Origin: Cryomorphaceae bacterium
GTDB taxonomy: Bacteria; Bacteroidota; Bacteroidia; Flavobacteriales_D; Crocinitomicaceae
Length of the DNA stretch: 64,000 nt
Direction: 5' to 3'
NCBI GenBank assembly: GCA_027483605.1
Contig: JAIXUE010000044.1
Location: 1-64,000 of the forward strand
The notes under the pieces are model-generated. The model was given only the letters and a program-made list of their open reading frames with translations. It made no database searches and was not told the DNA's origin. Of the stretch, positions 43,440 through 51,426 are shown piece after piece. How positions within the stretch are numbered: position 1 is the stretch's first letter; each line of letters begins with the position of its first letter. A program made the position numbers and the translations under genes.

Positions 43440-43473
43440 GAAAGCCACATGAGTTTCATGTGGCTTTCTTTTT
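43440..43473 (+). terminator. Rho-independent terminator of the subtilase gene
   Basis: A perfect 13-bp stem, GAAAGCCACATGA / TCATGTGGCTTTC, with loop GTT is followed by a T-run. The last T is also the first base of the terC -7 box. Confidence 0.92.
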
Positions 43474-43480
43474 ATCTTTG
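43473..43480 (+). promoter_or_regulatory. -7 box of the TerC gene
   Basis: TATCTTTG is a perfect match, 15 nt before the ATG at 43496. It begins in the T-tract of the upstream terminator, so the -33 region lies inside the hairpin. Confidence 0.5.
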
Positions 43481-43495
43481 CACAAACTTATTTAG

Positions 43496-44515
43496 ATGAA
43501 TTTTAATCCTTGGTTACTTGGTATTTTTGTAGTCGTCATTTTTACGATGCTGCTCATCGATCTAGGCCTCGTTAATAAGAAATCACACCAAATTTCTAAT
43601 AAAGAAGCCCTGCGCTGGACGCTCATCTGGATCAGTCTGTCCATGGGTTTTAGTGCGCTCATTTGGTTTCAGATGGGCTTTGCCAAATTCGCCGAATACC
43701 AATCTGCTTATTGGATTGAAGAGGCGCTGTCCGTAGACAACATGTTTGTCTTTATCCTGGTTTTTAAGTTTTTTAAGTTAGAAGGAAAACTTCAGCACCG
43801 CGTACTCTTTTGGGGGATCATCGGTGCGCTTGTATTTAGAGGCATTTTTATTTTCTCTGGAATTGGCTTGATCAAATTAACCTACTTACCTGCCTTTGAA
43901 GTATTTGGCTATCAGTTCAGTCTTGAACAAGGTGCGCACGCCATGCCGGGCTATTTTTTCCGTCCCAATCTCATTCTAACTATTTTTGGTGCATTTTTAG
44001 TCTATGCAGGTATCAAATCACTCACCGATTCCGAAGACGACGACAAAAAAGACTTCAATAAAAGTTTAGGTGCTCGCTTACTCAGAAAGGTATTTCCTGT
44101 CACCAAGAACTACCACGATGATCACTTCTTTATCAAGCGTGGCAGCAAACGAATTGCCACTAAGTTATTTCTGGTTTTAATGGTCATTGAAACTACCGAC
44201 CTCATTTTTGCCATTGATTCCATCCCTGCAATTTTTGCGATTGCACCCAACGACCCATTGATTTTATATACGTCGAATATTTTTGCTGTACTTGGCTTGC
44301 GTTCTATGTACTTCTTACTGGCCAACTCCATTCACCTGTTTTCCAAACTTAAATATGGCTTGGCTTTCATCTTGAGTTTTATTGGTCTCAAAATGCTGAT
44401 CGCACCATTTTATCATGTAGAGGCAAGTATATCCTTACTTATTGTACTAGGTGCTTTGCTGTTATCTGTACTGGCCTCTCTCATTTGGAAAGAGGAAGCC
44501 GCAGAAGTGCAATAA
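43496..44515 (+). CDS. TerC/Alx-family membrane protein
   Basis: The 339-aa protein has about nine hydrophobic helices. TerC landmarks are EEALSVDNMFVFILVF and IETTDLIFAIDSIPAI, whose acidic residues are thought to bind metal. Relatives (Alx, MeeF/MeeY-type) export manganese or are involved in tellurite resistance and in metallating secreted proteins. It is monocistronic. Its stop is followed closely by the convergent edd gene. Confidence 0.9.
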   Translation: MNFNPWLLGIFVVVIFTMLLIDLGLVNKKSHQISNKEALRWTLIWISLSMGFSALIWFQMGFAKFAEYQSAYWIEEALSVDNMFVFILVFKFFKLEGKLQHRVLFWGIIGALVFRGIFIFSGIGLIKLTYLPAFEVFGYQFSLEQGAHAMPGYFFRPNLILTIFGAFLVYAGIKSLTDSEDDDKKDFNKSLGARLLRKVFPVTKNYHDDHFFIKRGSKRIATKLFLVLMVIETTDLIFAIDSIPAIFAIAPNDPLILYTSNIFAVLGLRSMYFLLANSIHLFSKLKYGLAFILSFIGLKMLIAPFYHVEASISLLIVLGALLLSVLASLIWKEEAAEVQ

Positions 44516-44527
44516 GCTGAAAGTATT

Positions 44528-46327
44528 TTAGACGATAAACGACGCTCCTTCCTCGCTCATGCTGACGCCTGCGCGCAACTTTGCAAATAATTCACGGCCA
44601 AAATGATACTGGTTATTGTCTTTTTGAATAGCGGCGCGTTGTGCAATATCCGCGTCATTCAATACTTCAATGACACCATGTTCGCTATCTAGTCTAATGA
44701 TATCACCTGTCTGAATTTTACAAATGAGCCCGCCGTCGTAGGCTTCTGGGGTAAGATGGATAGCAGCAGGTACTTTTCCCGATGCGCCAGACATACGACC
44801 ATCGGTAACGAGCCCCACTTTATAACCTTTCTTTTGAAGGACGGTAAGCGTTGGGGTCAGGCTGTGTAATTCTGGCATGCCATTGAATTTTGGACCTTGG
44901 AAAGGTACAACAGCAATAAAGTCTTTGTCTAGCTCGCCTCGTTTGAATGCGGCAATGAGGTCGGCTTGCTCATAAAAAACAATTGCGGGTGCTTCAACAA
45001 CACGGTGTTCTGGAGCCACCGCTGCTGTTTTGATTACCGCACGTCCTAAATTACCTTTCAATAGTTTGATGCCACCATCTAAGGTAAAGGGATCGTTGGC
45101 AGGGCGTATAATACTCAGATTGAGTGATTCACGCGCCCCTTCTGCCCAAACTAATTTCCCTTCTTGAATTTTTGGTTCTTGTGTATATGCCCGAAGGCCC
45201 TTGCCAATGATGGTTTCTACGTCTTCGTGCAACAGATGCTGTTCGAGTAAAGTACGAATGACGAAGCCCATTCCTCCTGCAGCATGAAAATGATTGACAT
45301 CTGCCGCACCGTTCGGATACATGCGTGTAATGAGCGGAACAACAGCTGATAAATCAGACATGTCGTCCCAATTGATGATGATGCCTGCAGCGCGTGCAAT
45401 GGCAATCAGGTGTATGGTATGATTGGTAGAACCACCTGTGGCTAACAAACCAATGATCCCGTTTACAACCGTTTTTTCATTGAATAAATTCGCAAGACTA
45501 CGGCTTTTTCCAATCTTGACATTTTCAATCGCAACGCGGACCGCTTCTTTGTTGAGTAGGTCGCGCAGCGGTGTGTTTGGATTCACAAAGCTAGAGCCGG
45601 GTAGGTGTAGCCCCATGATTTCCATGAGCATTTGATTGCTGTTGGCAGTACCATAAAAAGTACAAGTGCCCGGCGAGTGGTAAGAGTCTGACTCGCCTTT
45701 GAGTAGTTCTTCGCGGCCAATTTTACCTTCTGCATACGCTTGGCGAATGGCAGATTTTTCTTCATTGCTGATTCCGCTTGGCATGGGGCCTCCAGGCATA
45801 AAAACTGCAGGTAGGTGCCCAAAGCGAAGCGCGCTCATGAGTAGGCCAGGTACAATTTTGTCACAAATACCCAAATAAAGCCCTGCATCGAACATGTTGT
45901 GTGTGAGCCCTACTGCGGCTGATAACGCAATTACATCGCGGCTATAAAGAGATAGTTCCATGCCGGGCTGACCTTGTGTGACACCATCACACATGGCGGG
46001 GACGCCTCCTGCAACTTGTGCCACTGCACCAAACTCGTTGGCAAATCTTTTGATGGCTTTCGGGTAATCTTCATACACCTGATGTGCAGACAGCATGTCA
46101 TTGAAAGCTGTAATAATTCCAAGATTAGGAATGAAATCTGCCGCCAATGCTGCTTTATCGTGCTGATTACAAGCTGCAAAGCCATGCGCCAAATTGCCGC
46201 AATTCAAGGTGCTTCTGTGCACACCTTCTAAGTAGGCTTCTTCAATTTGAGCGAGATATGCTTTTCTTGTCTGGAGGCTTCGTTGTACAATGCGCTCGGT
46301 AATTGTGGCAATGGATGGATGTATCAT
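44528..46327 (-). CDS. edd: Phosphogluconate dehydratase (Entner-Doudoroff)
   Basis: The 599-aa IlvD/Edd family protein has [29 protein letters not shown], the Edd-specific form of the Fe-S cluster segment, and [16 protein letters not shown] with [16 protein letters not shown] near the C terminus. It converts 6-phosphogluconate to KDPG. The start overlaps the pgl stop (ATGA at 46324-46327). No eda (KDPG aldolase) lies in the window. Confidence 0.93.
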   Translation of the reverse strand: MIHPSIATITERIVQRSLQTRKAYLAQIEEAYLEGVHRSTLNCGNLAHGFAACNQHDKAALAADFIPNLGIITAFNDMLSAHQVYEDYPKAIKRFANEFGAVAQVAGGVPAMCDGVTQGQPGMELSLYSRDVIALSAAVGLTHNMFDAGLYLGICDKIVPGLLMSALRFGHLPAVFMPGGPMPSGISNEEKSAIRQAYAEGKIGREELLKGESDSYHSPGTCTFYGTANSNQMLMEIMGLHLPGSSFVNPNTPLRDLLNKEAVRVAIENVKIGKSRSLANLFNEKTVVNGIIGLLATGGSTNHTIHLIAIARAAGIIINWDDMSDLSAVVPLITRMYPNGAADVNHFHAAGGMGFVIRTLLEQHLLHEDVETIIGKGLRAYTQEPKIQEGKLVWAEGARESLNLSIIRPANDPFTLDGGIKLLKGNLGRAVIKTAAVAPEHRVVEAPAIVFYEQADLIAAFKRGELDKDFIAVVPFQGPKFNGMPELHSLTPTLTVLQKKGYKVGLVTDGRMSGASGKVPAAIHLTPEAYDGGLICKIQTGDIIRLDSEHGVIEVLNDADIAQRAAIQKDNNQYHFGRELFAKLRAGVSMSEEGASFIV

Positions 46328-46989
46328 ATTGCAGAGGTGTAAAATGTTTGTGTTATGGCTGCTTGAAAGGCTGCGATAGGGAGTTGTTGTTTTTGGCTGT
46401 CTTCAAAAATTGCTTTTTTCTGTTCGCCTGTAAACATGAGGTACAAATGTGTTGCCCGGCGCAAAACCGGACCATTTAAGGTAATGCGCAAGTTGGGTTC
46501 GCTAGGCGCATTTGTATTGGAAAGCAAGTCGCTTTCATTGCTGTTGGCGTTTTGAGACGCTTCATCATTAGGGAATATAGAAGCGGTATGTCCATCGGCT
46601 CCCATGCCGAGCAGGCAAACGTCTGGGTCCGTAAAAACACGGTACGTCTCTTGAATTTCTTTTAAATTTTGGTCGTAATCATGCGCATTCAGCACCATCG
46701 GGTAGATGACTACATTTTTCGCTAGATTTTGACCAAGGGTTTCTTGTAATAACTTGAAGTTTGAAAAGGTGCTGTGTGCGGGTACAAAACGCTCGTCAAC
46801 AAGCCCAACATGGATCTTCGTCCAGTTCAGGTTTTCTTGAGATAACAAGCGATAAACGCCACTTGGTGTAGTGCCACCTGAAAGCAGCAGTGTTGCCGTT
46901 CCTTTCTGCTCTATGGCTTGTTGAAGTGCTTGCGAAATGGCAACGGCCAATGCTTGTTCGAGCGCTGCCTTTGAGTCAAATTCGATCAT
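46324..46989 (-). CDS. pgl: 6-phosphogluconolactonase
   Basis: The protein is 221 aa if translation starts at the ATG at 46989, which overlaps the zwf stop as ATGA. An upstream ATG at 47013 would overlap zwf by 28 nt and is less likely. Family motifs are [15 protein letters not shown] and [13 protein letters not shown]. It hydrolyses 6-phosphogluconolactone, between Zwf and Edd. Both junctions are ATGA overlaps, indicating one coupled operon. Confidence 0.93.
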   Translation of the reverse strand: MIEFDSKAALEQALAVAISQALQQAIEQKGTATLLLSGGTTPSGVYRLLSQENLNWTKIHVGLVDERFVPAHSTFSNFKLLQETLGQNLAKNVVIYPMVLNAHDYDQNLKEIQETYRVFTDPDVCLLGMGADGHTASIFPNDEASQNANSNESDLLSNTNAPSEPNLRITLNGPVLRRATHLYLMFTGEQKKAIFEDSQKQQLPIAAFQAAITQTFYTSAI

Positions 46990-48473
46990 TCTCTCCAAGT
47001 TTTGGTGATCCATGATTCGTTTTCGTTTAGGATGTCGTCACCGGGGCCCCAAGTGCCTGCTTCGTAGAGAACATTGGGCATGCCAGAGCTTTTCCAGCTA
47101 CTCGTTACGGATTCTATCCAGGTCCAGGCGGCTTGCAGCTCATCTTGACGCATGAATAGCGTTTGGTTTCCGCGTATGACATCTACAATTAAGCGCTCAT
47201 AGGCTTCTGGGAAGCGCTCTTTAAAAGAATCGTTGTAGTCTAGTTTGAGTGCAATTGGCTTGTAGCGATAGCCCCCAGGACCAGGTATTTTGGTCATTTG
47301 GATGAGTTCGATGCGCTCTTCAGGTTGTAGGCGGATAATGAGCTTGTTGTTGTTGAGTTTTTCTTTTGAAGGAAAAATGTTGTGCTTGACTTCTCTGAAG
47401 TTGATGACGATTTCGGAGTAGCGTTTGATCATGCGTTTGCCTGTGCGCAGCATAAACGGAACGCCTTTCCAGCGCCAGTTATCAACGTAGGTTTTGATGG
47501 CGACGAAGGTCTCGGTTTTGGACTCGTATTTTTCGATGTCTTCCAAATAGCTGTTGACTTGTACGCCGTTAGAAATCCCGCGGGTATATTGACCTTTGAC
47601 GGTATCTTGTTCGATCGTTTTTTTGGTGAGCGGTCTGAGCGCTTTGAGGACTTTCAGTTTTTCGTTGCGCACCTCGTCGGCTTCTAGCGCTACAGGCGGC
47701 TCCATGGCCACCAAACAAAGAAGTTGTAAAAGGTGGTTTTGGATCATGTCGAGTAGGGCACCCGATTGGTCGTAGTACGATGCGCGTTTTTCCACGCCAA
47801 GGCTTTCAGCAACTGTAATTTGAACGCTTTCAATGTTTTCGGCATTCCAAGCACGTTCAAAGAGGTTATTGGCAAAGCGCAAGACCATTAAGTTCTGAAC
47901 GGTTTCTTTGCCTAAGTAGTGATCTATGCGATAAATTTGATGTTCTTCAAAGGCAAGTGTGATCTCTGCATTGATCGCATTTGAAGACGCCAAAGAATGA
48001 CCTAGTGGCTTCTCGAGCACGACTTTACTGCTCTTGTTGACCAAGCCGCAGGTCTTTAAGGTTTGTGTAATAGGGCCAAATGCTGAAGAAGGTGTGGAGT
48101 AGTAATAGATGTTTTGTCTTTCAGGAAACTTTTCCAAAAAGGCTTTAAGTTCTGTATATGCTTCAGGACTAGGGCTTTCAGCTTTGATTAAAACCAGTTT
48201 GTTGAGGAACTTTTCGATTTCATTGCGGCTATATTTGTGGTGGTCACTCACTTCTAAGAAAGGAATGAGCCGCGCTTGAAATGCTTTTAAATCTGGGTCT
48301 TTGCGGGTGATGGCAATGACGTTATAGGCAATATTGAGCTGGCCATCGAGGTCGCGGTGAAAAATAGCGGGTAAGATTTTGCGAATCGAGAGGTCGCCGT
48401 CGCCGCCAAAGACAACAATATTGAAGGGCTGGAATCGTTCTTGGTGCGAGTTGTTTTTTATTTGGGCTTTCAT
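46986..48473 (-). CDS. zwf: Glucose-6-phosphate dehydrogenase
   Basis: The 495-aa protein has the nucleotide-binding GGDGDLSIRKILPA at the N terminus, in a variant of GASGDL. The active-site signature is YRIDHYLGKETVQNLMVLRFAN. It makes NADPH and 6-phosphogluconolactone. First gene of zwf-pgl-edd, with a good promoter at 48496-48526. The order means glucose-6-phosphate is likely routed through the Entner-Doudoroff path rather than, or as well as, the oxidative pentose phosphate path; no gnd is present here. Confidence 0.96.
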   Translation of the reverse strand: MKAQIKNNSHQERFQPFNIVVFGGDGDLSIRKILPAIFHRDLDGQLNIAYNVIAITRKDPDLKAFQARLIPFLEVSDHHKYSRNEIEKFLNKLVLIKAESPSPEAYTELKAFLEKFPERQNIYYYSTPSSAFGPITQTLKTCGLVNKSSKVVLEKPLGHSLASSNAINAEITLAFEEHQIYRIDHYLGKETVQNLMVLRFANNLFERAWNAENIESVQITVAESLGVEKRASYYDQSGALLDMIQNHLLQLLCLVAMEPPVALEADEVRNEKLKVLKALRPLTKKTIEQDTVKGQYTRGISNGVQVNSYLEDIEKYESKTETFVAIKTYVDNWRWKGVPFMLRTGKRMIKRYSEIVINFREVKHNIFPSKEKLNNNKLIIRLQPEERIELIQMTKIPGPGGYRYKPIALKLDYNDSFKERFPEAYERLIVDVIRGNQTLFMRQDELQAAWTWIESVTSSWKSSGMPNVLYEAGTWGPGDDILNENESWITKTWRE

Positions 48474-48495
48474 GCCAATGGTGTTTAGTATGTGT

Positions 48496-48526
48496 CAAAT
48501 TTACACTAAGTAAGAGTAAAAAGCAA
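48496..48526 (-). promoter_or_regulatory. zwf-pgl-edd promoter (-33 TTG, -7 TAAATTTG)
   Basis: On the minus strand TTG at 48526..48524, a 20-nt spacer, then TAAATTTG at 48503..48496. Both elements fit the Bacteroidota primary sigma consensus. The -7 box is 22 nt before the ATG. Confidence 0.62.
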
Positions 48527-48550
48527 TTAAAATTATTAAATTTAGCAACC

Positions 48551-48558
48551 TATCTTTG
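48551..48558 (+). promoter_or_regulatory. -7 box of the first T9SS surface protein gene
   Basis: TATCTTTG, perfect match, 11 nt before the ATG at 48570. It is divergent from the zwf promoter, with about 25 nt between the two elements. Confidence 0.5.
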
Positions 48559-48569
48559 TTTATAACGTT

Positions 48570-51353
48570 ATGACGCCGATGAGAGTTTATTTTCTGTATT
48601 CAGTTATTATTTTCGCCTTCATTTTAAACAGTTTACATGCCCAAACATTTGTTTTTGGCCAACTTACTGGGTCTCCAAACATGAGCACTAGCGGTTGGAA
48701 TTTAAACGGAAATGCCACTATCGGAGATACACCAGGCGACGTCGATAATTTCCCAAACGAGCTCATCCTAACCAACGCCACCACAAGCCAATCGGGCGGT
48801 GTCTTCTACAATACACCCATAAATCTTGGTGTTTGTCAGCAATGGACTGTAGAATTTGAATACCGCATTTGGGGTGGGAACGCCGCCGACGGCTTGGCAT
48901 TTTGTTTCATTCCTACACCTCCAACAGGTTTTGTAGTCGGAGGAGGGATCGGAATTCCGGGCACTGCAAACGGACTTAAAGTGGTGATTGATACCTATGA
49001 TAATTGCAGTCAGGGAGGTACCAATCCTGAAATTCAAATTTTCAATGGAGTTGGTTACAACGAATGCTTGCCTGGTACTCCTAAAATTCAAAACTCAGGC
49101 GGATCCTTGAACTATCTGAGAAATTCAAATTACCAACATGTTAAAATTATATACAATAATGGTGTCATTTCCGTTTTTGTCAATAATGTACAGCTCTTAA
49201 CCGCAAATTTTCTAATTACCTATACAGGATATATGGGGTTTACAGCTGGTACCGGAGCGCTTTTCGACCAGCACTCTATTCGCAATGTCATCATTTACAC
49301 CAATCAAGCCCAATCAAATGCAGGGGTAGATGTTACAACTTGTTCCAATACGCCGGTTACTATCGGCACCGCTCCCAATCCGAACAATAGTTATAGTTGG
49401 TCGCCTGCTACAGGTTTATCGGCCACGAATGTGGCCAACCCAGTAGTAACCTTGCCCAATACCACCGGTGCGCCCATCACCCAAACCTATACGGTCACCA
49501 CTACTATGGCCAATTCACCTGGGATGTGCCCCACAACCGATCAAATTGTTGTGACTGTTCAGCCTCAGTTTTCACAAACGCTCAATCAGGTTACTTGCTC
49601 TGGTCAATATTCCTTCAATGGACAAGTTTTGACACAGTCGGGAGTTTATCAAGACACCCTCAATACGGTGCATGGTTGCGATTCGATCATTACACTCAAT
49701 CTTACTATTGGCAATACGCCTGCAGCCAACGCTGGGCAGAATATTTCCGTTTGTTCTGGTGAAACTGGTAATTTAGGCTTGGCCGCTCAAGCAGGTCTGA
49801 GTTACAGTTGGTCGCCAGCAACCGGTCTAAGCGCGAGTAATGTGGCGAATCCGACTGTTGTCTTGAATAATATCAATACCGGATGGCCCATCGTTCAAAC
49901 CTATACACTTACCGTTACCGATAATGGCAGTGCTTTAGGTTGCACCACAACTGATCAAGTAGATGTCACGGTCTTGCCAAGTTATCAAATTCAAGTGATC
50001 GATACGCTCTGCGATGGTGGTCCCTTCACGTACAATGGTCAAACATATTCACAAACGGGAATCTACATAGATTCTTCTCAAACTGCATTTGGTTGCGATT
50101 CGGTCACCACCATCAATATCTCCATTTCGCAAGAACCCGTTTTTGCGCTCAACGACACACTCATTTGTTTTGGGGGGCAGGCATCTTTGGTTCCGCAAAG
50201 CAATTTCAGCAATGTAAGCTACGCATGGCTCGCGCAAAATACCACTATTCCAACGGTAAGCCCTGCATTATTTGTCAGTCCACAGCAAACTATTTCTTAT
50301 GTGGTTACAGCAGTAGATAACTTCTTGTGTACCCACACTGAGAACTTCACCATTACCGTTGCACCGTTGCCAGTAATGACTTTACTTGCCAATCAGATGA
50401 CACTTTGTGCTTACGATACGCTTACGCTAACAGCAACGGGGGCGCTTTCTTATGATTGGAGTGGCCCTGTGGCTTTTGCGGCCAGTGCGGCCACTCAAAA
50501 TGTTTTCAATCCTCAAAGTGGCAATTACCAAGTAATCGGAACAACCTTAGATGGCTGCCAAGATAGTACATCGTTAGCTATTACGGTCCATCCGGCACCT
50601 CAATTACAAATCACCCCCGATCAAGGAATTTGTCCGGGTTTTGCTGCCACAATTGGGGTTTCAGGTGCACTGAACTATACCTGGACGGACGTTCAATTAT
50701 CAGGAGCAAATATCGTTGTCACACCTCTTGTTACAACAACTTATACAGTCACCGGGTCAAATCAATATAACTGCATCGATACCGCACAAACTACTGTAAC
50801 GGTTTATGCGCAACCAAGTGCAGCTTTTACAGCAAGTCCTCTGATCCTGACCAGCGATAATCCGACTGTTAACTTTACATCTAATGCACAGAATGCGGCC
50901 ACAAGTATTTGGGACTTTGGGGATGGTAGCACTGCTGAAAACGGCCAGAATGAATTTACCTATACGTATCCTTTTGTAGAAGATCAAACCTATACCGTTA
51001 CACTTTTTGTGGAGAGTGCCGAGGGCTGTACTGATCAAAGTCAAGTCCAAATTCAGATCAAAGGTGGAATTATTTACTATGTTCCCAACACCTTTACGCC
51101 CGATGGAGATGCCCTTAACAACCTCTTTACGCCTGTATTTACCTCGGGTTTTGACCCACAATCTTTCCACATGACCATCTATAATAGATGGGGAGAGCCT
51201 GTTTTTGAGTCCTATGATGCGAATTCGGGTTGGGATGGCAAAATTGATATTTACGCTGCACCAGAAGGTACCTACACGTACCTCATCGATTTCAAGACGC
51301 TCAATACCGATCAAATCATGCGCGTCAGTGGGCATGTGCTGCTCATGAGGTAA
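48570..51353 (+). CDS. Lectin-type, PKD-containing T9SS type-B surface protein
   Basis: The 927-aa protein has a signal peptide ending near LNSLHAQ; an alternative ATG at 48579 is possible. Residues about 25-245 look like a bacterial L-type lectin domain (WTVEFEYRIWGGNAADGLAF, GLKVVIDTYDNC). Two repeat units follow, each with NAG..C, then YSWSPATGLSA.NVANP, then a CxG..FNGQ..GCDSI segment (about 249-380 and 386-515). A PKD domain (IWDFGDGSTAENGQN) begins near 750. A gliding-motility/type-B T9SS C-terminal domain starts near 835 (VPNTFTPDGDALNN, YNRWGEPVFES, ending GHVLLMR). It is probably a secreted, surface-attached glycan-binding adhesin. Confidence 0.9.
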   Translation: MTPMRVYFLYSVIIFAFILNSLHAQTFVFGQLTGSPNMSTSGWNLNGNATIGDTPGDVDNFPNELILTNATTSQSGGVFYNTPINLGVCQQWTVEFEYRIWGGNAADGLAFCFIPTPPTGFVVGGGIGIPGTANGLKVVIDTYDNCSQGGTNPEIQIFNGVGYNECLPGTPKIQNSGGSLNYLRNSNYQHVKIIYNNGVISVFVNNVQLLTANFLITYTGYMGFTAGTGALFDQHSIRNVIIYTNQAQSNAGVDVTTCSNTPVTIGTAPNPNNSYSWSPATGLSATNVANPVVTLPNTTGAPITQTYTVTTTMANSPGMCPTTDQIVVTVQPQFSQTLNQVTCSGQYSFNGQVLTQSGVYQDTLNTVHGCDSIITLNLTIGNTPAANAGQNISVCSGETGNLGLAAQAGLSYSWSPATGLSASNVANPTVVLNNINTGWPIVQTYTLTVTDNGSALGCTTTDQVDVTVLPSYQIQVIDTLCDGGPFTYNGQTYSQTGIYIDSSQTAFGCDSVTTINISISQEPVFALNDTLICFGGQASLVPQSNFSNVSYAWLAQNTTIPTVSPALFVSPQQTISYVVTAVDNFLCTHTENFTITVAPLPVMTLLANQMTLCAYDTLTLTATGALSYDWSGPVAFAASAATQNVFNPQSGNYQVIGTTLDGCQDSTSLAITVHPAPQLQITPDQGICPGFAATIGVSGALNYTWTDVQLSGANIVVTPLVTTTYTVTGSNQYNCIDTAQTTVTVYAQPSAAFTASPLILTSDNPTVNFTSNAQNAATSIWDFGDGSTAENGQNEFTYTYPFVEDQTYTVTLFVESAEGCTDQSQVQIQIKGGIIYYVPNTFTPDGDALNNLFTPVFTSGFDPQSFHMTIYNRWGEPVFESYDANSGWDGKIDIYAAPEGTYTYLIDFKTLNTDQIMRVSGHVLLMR
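49318..50110 (+). repeat. Tandem duplicated module in the lectin-type T9SS protein
   Basis: Two copies of about 137 residues (DNA about 49318-49710 and 49728-50110). Shared residues include NAG at the start, SWSPATGLSA, NVANP, TTDQ, FNGQ/YNGQ, and GCDS near the end. They diverge at the DNA level, so the duplication is old. Confidence 0.75.
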
Positions 51354-51390
51354 ATCTTTTCTGTTCTGAAATGCTTTGCATTCAAATGCT

Positions 51391-51398
51391 TATCTTTG
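51391..51398 (+). promoter_or_regulatory. -7 box of the second T9SS surface protein gene
   Basis: TATCTTTG, perfect match, in the 73-nt gap between the two surface-protein genes and 28 nt before the ATG at 51427. It suggests the two genes can be transcribed separately. Confidence 0.5.
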
Positions 51399-51426
51399 AC
51401 CTAGAAGCATTTTGAATCATTTTCTC

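Noticed and set aside
46990-47013. Upstream pgl start at 47013
   Set aside because: Gives a 28-nt overlap with zwf; the ATG at 46989 gives a standard ATGA overlap and a normal N terminus.
49318-50110. CRISPR-like repeat array
   Set aside because: The repeats are long, divergent, in-frame protein modules, not short identical repeats with spacers.
50757-51335. 192-residue minus-strand ORF
   Set aside because: Antisense to the PKD/sorting-domain end of the lectin-type T9SS protein; composition is that of a shadow ORF.
51412-51426. Five-codon TTG extension of the second T9SS protein
   Set aside because: The ATG at 51427 begins a normal signal peptide; no support for TTG here, unlike at 60674.
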